DNA from: Anoxybacteroides rupiense
Lineage (GTDB): Bacteria; Bacillota; Bacilli; Bacillales; Anoxybacillaceae
Reading direction: 5' to 3'
Assembly: GCF_014196195.1 (NCBI RefSeq)
Contig: NZ_JACIDF010000005.1
Location: forward strand, 124,001-188,000
Length of the DNA stretch: 64,000 nt
Positions within the stretch are counted from its first letter, which is position 1; every line of letters starts with the position of its first letter. Positions 58,463-64,000 of the stretch are shown one piece after another. The notes under the pieces were generated by a model, which saw nothing but the letters and a program-made list of their open reading frames with translations, was not told the origin of the DNA and did not search any database. Position numbers and translations under genes: made by a program.

Positions 58463-60010
58463 ATGGAAAAATTTCAAGAAAGTATGTACCAGCTTATTGT
58501 TGAGACATCAACGAAGCTTCCAAAAGATGTTCGGCGGGCCATCGCTCGCGCCAAAGCAAGAGAAAATGCCGGAACTCGTGCCGCAATGGCTCTATCGACC
58601 ATTGCTGGGAATATAAAAATGGCCGATGAAAATGTATCGCCTATCTGTCAGGATACAGGGTTGCCAACATTTAAAATTAAGGTTCCTGTCGGAGTGAATC
58701 AAATTCAAATGAAAGAAGCGATTCGCCAGGCGGTCGTGCAAGCGACAAAAGATGGAAAGCTTCGGCCAAACTCCGTCGATTCGCTAACAGGAGAAAACAG
58801 CGGCGACAACTTAGGAGTAGGTGTCCCAGTCATAAAATTCGAGCAATGGGAAAAGGACTATATTGATGTTCGTCTCATTTTAAAAGGCGGCGGCTGTGAA
58901 AATAAAAATATTCAATATAGCTTGCCTTGCGAATTGGAAGGACTTGGACGAGCCGGACGCGATTTAGATGGAATCCGCAAATGTATTTTGCATTCCGTAT
59001 ATCAAGCGCAAGGCCAAGGATGCAGTGCCGGATTCATCGGTGTCGGCATCGGCGGCGACCGTTCTTCCGGATATGATCTGGCAAAGGAACAGCTCTTTCG
59101 TTCTGTGGATGATGTCAATCCGAACGAAGAACTTCGCCAGTTAGAAGAATATATTATGGAAAATGCTAATAAGCTTGGCATCGGCACAATGGGATTTGGC
59201 GGTGAAACGACGCTTCTTGGCTGTAAAATTGGTGTGATGCATCGTATTCCGGCTAGCTTCTTCGTTTCTGTTGCCTATAATTGCTGGGCATTCCGTCGTC
59301 TTGGAGTGAAGATTCATCCAGAAACAGGGGAAATTCAAGAATGGCTCTATCAAGACGGAGAAGATGTGGATTTTGCCGAAGAATTAGAGAAGGTGGAAGA
59401 AAAAGCTTCGACAGGAGTGGGAGAATCACGTGAAATTGTGCTCGAAGCGCCGATTACAGAAGAGCAGATTCGCCAGTTGAAAGTCGGCGATGTGGTTCGC
59501 ATTAATGGCATGATCTATACAGGACGTGATGCGATCCATAAATATTTAATGGATCATGATGCTCCGGTTGATTTAAATGGACAAATTATTTATCATTGCG
59601 GTCCGGTTATGCTGAAAGATAAAGAAGGCAAATGGCATGTGAAGGCGGCAGGACCGACAACAAGCATTCGCGAGGAACCTTATCAAGGTGACATTATGAA
59701 AAAATTCGGCATTCGCGCGGTGATTGGAAAGGGCGGCATGGGAGCGAAAACATTGTCCGCATTAAAAGAACATGGCGGCGTTTACTTAAATGCGATCGGT
59801 GGAGCAGCACAATATTATGCGGACTGTATCAAATCGGTCGAGGGTGTCAATCTGTTAGAATTTGGTATCCCGGAAGCGATGTGGCATTTGAAAGTGGAAA
59901 ACTTTACCGCTGTCGTGACAATGGACTCTCATGGCAACAGCCTTCACGAGGATGTAGAAAAATCATCATTAGAAACATTGGCGCAATTTAAAGAGCCGGT
60001 ATTTAAATAA
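58463..60010 (+). CDS. fumA: Class I fumarate hydratase
   Basis: Iron-sulfur fumarase interconverting fumarate and malate. 515 residues, N-terminal alpha and C-terminal beta domains fused as in FumA. The cluster cysteines fit ICQDTGLPTF, GGGCENKN and LLGCKIG; the beta domain has GPTTSIREEPYQGD and GKGGMGAKT. ATG 58463 gives the family N-terminus MEKFQESMYQLIVETS. The 4Fe-4S cluster makes it oxygen-sensitive, unlike class II FumC; B. subtilis has only the latter. Confidence 0.93.
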   Translation: MEKFQESMYQLIVETSTKLPKDVRRAIARAKARENAGTRAAMALSTIAGNIKMADENVSPICQDTGLPTFKIKVPVGVNQIQMKEAIRQAVVQATKDGKLRPNSVDSLTGENSGDNLGVGVPVIKFEQWEKDYIDVRLILKGGGCENKNIQYSLPCELEGLGRAGRDLDGIRKCILHSVYQAQGQGCSAGFIGVGIGGDRSSGYDLAKEQLFRSVDDVNPNEELRQLEEYIMENANKLGIGTMGFGGETTLLGCKIGVMHRIPASFFVSVAYNCWAFRRLGVKIHPETGEIQEWLYQDGEDVDFAEELEKVEEKASTGVGESREIVLEAPITEEQIRQLKVGDVVRINGMIYTGRDAIHKYLMDHDAPVDLNGQIIYHCGPVMLKDKEGKWHVKAAGPTTSIREEPYQGDIMKKFGIRAVIGKGGMGAKTLSALKEHGGVYLNAIGGAAQYYADCIKSVEGVNLLEFGIPEAMWHLKVENFTAVVTMDSHGNSLHEDVEKSSLETLAQFKEPVFK

Positions 60011-60289
60011 GCGGAAAAAACAAGGGTGTAGACAAAATCCATGTTGAGCTTGTCTGCAACCACTTTACGCATCATCCATTCCTGATCGTCCTAACTTGAC
60101 AAGGCTTGGCCGATAAGAAACACAGCCGAGCGAGAAAACGAATCAAGGAAGCATCATGAAAGTGTTTGATAACAGTCTGAACCGCTAGCGATCAACGCTA
60201 GCGGTTTTTTTGAAGAAAATGGATTGACTAAGCAGCTCGTATAAAGAAAACCCTAATTATAGCGAATTTATTTTTAGGGGAGAGAAACA
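60011..60289. other. Intergenic region with decayed hairpin and terminator
   Basis: Contains GTGTAGACAAA...TTGTCTGC (about 60027-60058), similar to the other GACAAA/TTGTCTGC hairpins and possibly an insertion-sequence end. A strong terminator follows at 60179-60212. Confidence 0.4.
60179..60212 (+). terminator. Terminator after fumA
   Basis: ACCGCTAGCG (60181-60190) pairs with CGCTAGCGGT (60196-60205), followed by TTTTTT. Confidence 0.95.
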
Positions 60290-61093
60290 ATGAAGCGACT
60301 TGTTTTATTTTTATCTTTATGGATGGTGGCCATTCCGCTCATGTCACAGACGGCTTACGCAACTGCCAACACCCCCATTCATTGGGGATTTGCCAAAAGC
60401 AAAGATCATCAGCCGCCGTCTGCCGGAAAGGAATGGAGCGAACTGCTTGTCAAATACGATGGTTTTTATATAGGAAATACGCAAAAAAAGGAGATTTATT
60501 TAACTTTTGATAACGGATATGAAAATGGCTATACGGCACAAATTTTAGATGTACTTAAGCAAAAGAGGGTACCAGCCACCTTTTTTGTGACAGGACATTA
60601 TTTAGAAACGGCGCCTGATTTGGTCAAACGCATGGTGAAAGAAGGGCATATCGTCGGTAATCACTCTTGGCATCATCCTGATTTAACGCAAGTAAGCGAT
60701 GAGCGCCTGCGCAAAGAGTTGGAATCCGTACGGCAAAGAACAGCGGAATTGACGGGACAAAAAGGCATGATGTACCTTCGTCCTCCACGGGGCATTTTCA
60801 GTGAGCGAACGATGGCCGTCGCTCGTGAGCTCGGCTATTACCATGTCTTTTGGTCGCTTGCCTTTGTCGACTGGAATACCGACCAGCAAAAAGGCTGGAA
60901 ATATTCTTATGATCAGATTATGAAGCAAATTCATCCAGGAGCGATTATTTTGCTTCATACCGTTTCTAAAGATAATGCGGATGCGCTTGCCAAAGTAATT
61001 GATGATTTGCGCAAGCAAGGGTATACTTTTAAAAGTCTCGATGACTTAATGGCAGAAAAAATGCGTTTTCATCCGTTGCTCTTTACCCTTTGA
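60290..61093 (+). CDS. pdaA: Delta-lactam-biosynthetic de-N-acetylase PdaA
   Basis: Secreted peptidoglycan deacetylase needed for muramic delta-lactam in spore cortex. 267 residues. Signal peptide (1 to about 25, ending AYA), then a NodB domain: motif 1 LTFDNGYENG (TFDNG, with Asn where most have Asp, as in PdaA), motif 2 GNHSWHHPDLTQ, motif 3 RPPRGIFSERT and IILLHT. Supports a spore-forming host. A terminator overlaps its stop. Confidence 0.93.
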   Translation: MKRLVLFLSLWMVAIPLMSQTAYATANTPIHWGFAKSKDHQPPSAGKEWSELLVKYDGFYIGNTQKKEIYLTFDNGYENGYTAQILDVLKQKRVPATFFVTGHYLETAPDLVKRMVKEGHIVGNHSWHHPDLTQVSDERLRKELESVRQRTAELTGQKGMMYLRPPRGIFSERTMAVARELGYYHVFWSLAFVDWNTDQQKGWKYSYDQIMKQIHPGAIILLHTVSKDNADALAKVIDDLRKQGYTFKSLDDLMAEKMRFHPLLFTL

Positions 61094-61118
61094 GCTTTTG
61101 TTCAAAGGGTTTTGTTTC
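61085..61118 (+). terminator. Terminator at the end of pdaA
   Basis: ACCCTTTGA (61085-61093) pairs with TTCAAAGGGT (61101-61110), then TTTGTTTC. The pdaA stop is in the ascending arm. Confidence 0.8.
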
Positions 61119-61149
61119 GTATAATGAAAGAAAAAAGGAAGGAACGGAC

Positions 61150-62016
61150 ATGTGGCAGCAACACATAAAAGTAAGCGCTCCTTATGATTTTTCACGCGTA
61201 TTGGAAAGGTTGGCGTTAGACCCTCTCACAGTGGCCGATGTTGAACGACAGCGACTGGCTGTACCGCTTTATATCCGTGATGTTCCAGTGGCGGTTTTCG
61301 TACAAAGCATCGGTGATAAAAGCAATCCGGCGTTTTTGGTTGAAGCGGAACACGAAGAGCTGAAGGAGGAAATTGTCAAAAGAATTTCCGATATTTTTCA
61401 ATGGAATATGCCGCTTGCGCCGATTCACCAACATTTTTTACAAACAGAATTGCGCGAGCTGTTTCTTGAGCATGAAGGAACACCGCTCATTTTGGACTTC
61501 GACCTTTATTTTTGTCTGATGAAGTGCTTTATTCACCAACAGCTTCATTTAAAAGTGGCCTATCGTTTAACCGAACGGTTTGTGAAAGCTTTTGGAACGG
61601 AAAGAGAGGGAATCTGGTTTTATCCGCGGCCCGAGGAAATTGCCGCGCTTCATTATGATGATCTGCGGTCATTGCAGCTCAGCGGTAAAAAGGCGGAATA
61701 CATTATCCATACATCGCGGCTGATGGTGGAAGGGAAGCTGCGCTTCAGGGAACTGCAGCATGCGGAGGACGCGGAAGTGGCCAACATGCTGCTCCCGATT
61801 CGCGGCATTGGTCCATGGACAGTGCAAAATTTTCTTTTGTTTGGACTTGGACGCCCTAATCTGTTTCCAAAAGCCGATATCGGGCTGCAGCGAGCCATTC
61901 AAAAATTACTTCACTTAGAAACCAAGCCTTCTCCAGAGCAAATGGAGGCGCTTGCTCAAAAATGGGAGCCGTATTTAAGCTATGCCTCGCTGTATTTATG
62001 GAGAAGCATCGAATAG
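61150..62016 (+). CDS. yfjP: DNA-3-methyladenine glycosylase II-type (YfjP)
   Basis: Base-excision repair glycosylase of the HhH-GPD superfamily, removing alkylated bases. 288 residues. The helix-hairpin-helix and catalytic aspartate are in [20 protein letters not shown] and the following [14 protein letters not shown] 61150 has AAGGAAGGAAC upstream. It precedes the methyltransferase gene by 11 bases. Confidence 0.92.
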   Translation: MWQQHIKVSAPYDFSRVLERLALDPLTVADVERQRLAVPLYIRDVPVAVFVQSIGDKSNPAFLVEAEHEELKEEIVKRISDIFQWNMPLAPIHQHFLQTELRELFLEHEGTPLILDFDLYFCLMKCFIHQQLHLKVAYRLTERFVKAFGTEREGIWFYPRPEEIAALHYDDLRSLQLSGKKAEYIIHTSRLMVEGKLRFRELQHAEDAEVANMLLPIRGIGPWTVQNFLLFGLGRPNLFPKADIGLQRAIQKLLHLETKPSPEQMEALAQKWEPYLSYASLYLWRSIE

Positions 62017-62027
62017 GAGTTGAAAGC

Positions 62028-63404
62028 ATGGGGAAAACAGCGATTACCATTCAGAAAGGACAACAATTTCCGTTGACGATTAAGCGGCTTGGCATCAATG
62101 GGGAAGGAGTCGGTTATTTTAAAAAGCAGGTTGTTTTTGTGCCAGGAGCGCTTCCAGGAGAAGAGGTCGTGGTAGAGGCGACAACTATTCATCCAAAATA
62201 CGCTGAGGCGAAGATTAAAAAAATACGCAGATCGTCCGCTCATCGCGTCACTCCGCGTTGTCCCGTTTACGAGCAGTGCGGCGGTTGCCAGCTTCAGCAT
62301 TTCGATTATCAAGCGCAGCTTGAGGCGAAGCGTGATATTGTCATCCAAGCGTTTGAACGGCACTGCCGCATTCCTGTGGAAGCGTTGGAGATCAAGCCGG
62401 CTATCGGCATGGAAGACCCATGGCATTACCGCAATAAAAGCCAATTTCAAGTCGGAAAGCGGAATGAAAACGTCATTGCCGGTCTGTATGGAATGGGCTC
62501 CCATCAATTAATCGATATCGCGGAATGCGTCATCCAGCATCAAGCTACAAATCGAGTAACGGCGATCGTCAAAACGATTTTAGAGGATTTACGCATCCCG
62601 ATTTACAACGAACGGAAACGGACGGGAATTGTGCGCACCATTGTTGCCAGAGTTGGCTTTCACACAAAAGAAGTGCAGCTTGTGTTCATTACCGCCAAAA
62701 AAGAACTGCCACGGAAAGAGCTGCTGATTTCAGAGATTCAGCGCCGGCTTCCGGAGGTGAAGTCGATCATGCAAAACGTGAACGGCCAGAAAACATCGCT
62801 TATTTTTGGCGAAGAGACATTTTTGCTTGAAGGGGAAGAGTACATTCAAGAGGTGCTTGGCGATCTTTCATTCGAGCTCTCGGCTCGCGCTTTTTTTCAA
62901 TTGAATCCTGTGCAAACCGTCAAGCTCTATGATGAAGTGAAAAAAGCAGCAAGGCTGACAGGGCACGAAAAAGTGGTTGATGCATATTGCGGTGTCGGGA
63001 CGATCGGGCTTTGGCTCGCGAAAGATGCCGGGGAAGTGCGCGGAATGGACACGATTCGTGAAGCGATTGAGGATGCACGCAAAAACGCTGCGCGCCACGG
63101 ATTTCACCACGCGGTATATACGGTCGGAAAAGCAGAACATATTCTGCCAAAGTGGGTGAAAGAAGGCTGGCGCCCTGATGTGGTGATTGTCGACCCGCCG
63201 CGCACCGGCTGTGACGAAGCTTTATTGCGCACCATTCTTCAGGTCAAGCCATCCAAAATCGTCTACGTCTCCTGTAACCCATCAAGCCTCGCGCGCGACA
63301 TTGACCGGCTATCCAAAACGTATCAAGTCGACTACATCCAGCCCGTCGACATGTTTCCGCACACCGCGCATGTGGAGTGTGTGGCGAAACTAACCTTGAA
63401 ATAA
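62028..63404 (+). CDS. rlmCD: 23S rRNA (uracil-5-)-methyltransferase RlmCD (YfjO)
   Basis: SAM-dependent enzyme forming 5-methyluridine in 23S rRNA; a B. subtilis homologue modifies two sites. 458 residues: N-terminal TRAM domain, Fe-S ligands in [23 protein letters not shown] loop [15 protein letters not shown] and catalytic [12 protein letters not shown] with [14 protein letters not shown] 62028 follows AGGAG. The terminator of this gene overlaps the integrase remnant. Confidence 0.95.
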   Translation: MGKTAITIQKGQQFPLTIKRLGINGEGVGYFKKQVVFVPGALPGEEVVVEATTIHPKYAEAKIKKIRRSSAHRVTPRCPVYEQCGGCQLQHFDYQAQLEAKRDIVIQAFERHCRIPVEALEIKPAIGMEDPWHYRNKSQFQVGKRNENVIAGLYGMGSHQLIDIAECVIQHQATNRVTAIVKTILEDLRIPIYNERKRTGIVRTIVARVGFHTKEVQLVFITAKKELPRKELLISEIQRRLPEVKSIMQNVNGQKTSLIFGEETFLLEGEEYIQEVLGDLSFELSARAFFQLNPVQTVKLYDEVKKAARLTGHEKVVDAYCGVGTIGLWLAKDAGEVRGMDTIREAIEDARKNAARHGFHHAVYTVGKAEHILPKWVKEGWRPDVVIVDPPRTGCDEALLRTILQVKPSKIVYVSCNPSSLARDIDRLSKTYQVDYIQPVDMFPHTAHVECVAKLTLK

Positions 63405-63419
63405 AGGGATTTTGAAGAA

Positions 63420-63465
63420 GGCTAAGCGGCATTTGACCACATTTGTGCCACTTAGCCGTTTTTTC
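63420..63465 (+). terminator. Terminator of rlmCD, overlapping the integrase 3' end
   Basis: GGCTAAGCGGC (63420-63430) pairs with GCCACTTAGCC (63447-63457), then six T residues. The integrase TAA stop on the minus strand (63454-63452) is inside the descending arm. Confidence 0.85.
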
Positions 63466-64000
63466 TTATAAAATCTCCAAACAAATGTGCGGTTTTTTCT
63501 GCAATTTCTTTCGTTACATGAGCATAAATATCGCCAGTTGTTTTGATAGAAGCATGTCCCAGTCGATCTTGAACCTCCTTTAGTCCGGCTCCTGCTTCGA
63601 GAAGCAATGTAGCATGAGTATGTCTTAAGTCATGGAATCAGATTTTCTTTACTCCGGCTGCTTTGATCCCCCGGTTAAACACATCCGTTAAGGTGCGCGG
63701 GAAAATCGGTTTTCCTGTTTCACGTGCAAAGACAAGGTCGTTATCTTCATATTGATTTCCCATGATCAATTTAATCTCAGCTTGTTTGGCTTTATATCGT
63801 TTCAATCCTTTTAAGAGAAAGTCATCTATCGCAATGATGCGCTGGGAAGCTTCTGTTTTCAAGTTTCCAAATCGAAATCCGTCTTCGTCATAAATTAAAT
63901 TTCGTTGAATATGAATTTGTGCATGTTCAAAATCAATGTCCTGCCATTTCAGCCCTAAAAGCTCACCCCGGCGCATTCCGGTGTAGGCTGCTGTTAAGAA
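63452..64000 (-). pseudogene. Tyrosine integrase with a nonsense codon, 5' end outside the window
   Basis: Site-specific recombinase of phage/ICE type. The frame reads GMRRGELLGLKWQDIDFEHA (first catalytic arginine) and continues to GIKAAGVKKI, then TGA at 63640-63638, then [40 protein letters not shown] and a stop at 63452. CGA (arginine) to TGA is the simplest change. The stop removes the HxxR, the third catalytic segment and the tyrosine. The rest of the protein lies beyond base 64000. Confidence 0.85.

Overview
The window is chromosomal DNA from a Gram-positive, spore-forming Bacillaceae, most likely a thermophilic relative of Geobacillus, Parageobacillus or Anoxybacillus. The grounds are gene content and order: HutP-controlled hut genes, lutABC, bacterial nitric oxide synthase, the bacillithiol deacetylase BshB2 with YojF, an S-box controlled cysH operon, and a right-hand block (YfkK, YfkJ, YfkH, MFS, ChaA, YfkD, YfkAB, SE1561 protein, PdaA, YfjP, YfjO) that follows the B. 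subtilis yfk-yfj order as I recall it. Species was not determined and base composition was not counted.

Layout. 1-3.4 kb: the end of an amino-acid permease, nitric oxide synthase, and a frameshifted dehydrogenase. 4-7.3 kb: a chemoreceptor, then thiC behind a TPP riboswitch and terminator. 7.4-12.7 kb (minus): a five-gene molybdenum hydroxylase (xanthine dehydrogenase-like) operon. 13.3-15.9 kb: a ribbon-helix-helix protein, an SPFH protein and D-serine ammonia-lyase. 16.4-21.7 kb: hutP-hutH-hutU-hutI with a HutP-type antitermination site. 22-32 kb: TerC, then lactate/glycolate oxidation: lutABC (minus), lutR, and lctP, glcD, glcF (plus), with two near-identical palindromic operators. 32-36.6 kb: NlpC/P60 protein, a PAS-GGDEF-EAL protein, DUF1992 and a secreted charged protein. 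36.9-48.8 kb: sirohaem and sulfate assimilation, with sirC detached on the plus strand and yezD-cysH-cysP-sat-cysC-sir-DUF3906-sumT-sirB on the minus strand behind a SAM-I riboswitch; between them lie bshB2-yojF, an arginase-like protein and acylphosphatase. 49-63.4 kb: the yfk/yfj block, including a DoxX gene with two Rex-type operators and a class I fumarase. 63.45 kb to the end: the C-terminal part of a tyrosine integrase broken by a nonsense codon, probably the edge of an integrated element.

The genes describe an aerobic, amino-acid and organic-acid using cell that makes its own thiamine, cysteine and sirohaem. Control is largely by RNA: TPP, SAM-I and HutP leaders are all recognisable.

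The least explained signal is a dispersed family of about ten hairpin sequences of 47-50 nt, found on both strands. They begin near CGAGAAG and end in TTCAT, TTCAC, TTCAA or TTTAT. One lies inside the hut leader, and a cluster with extra structured sequence fills 37.56-38.2 kb. They resemble IS200/IS605 right ends or TnpB-guide (omega) RNA 3' parts, but no transposase or TnpB gene is present in the window.
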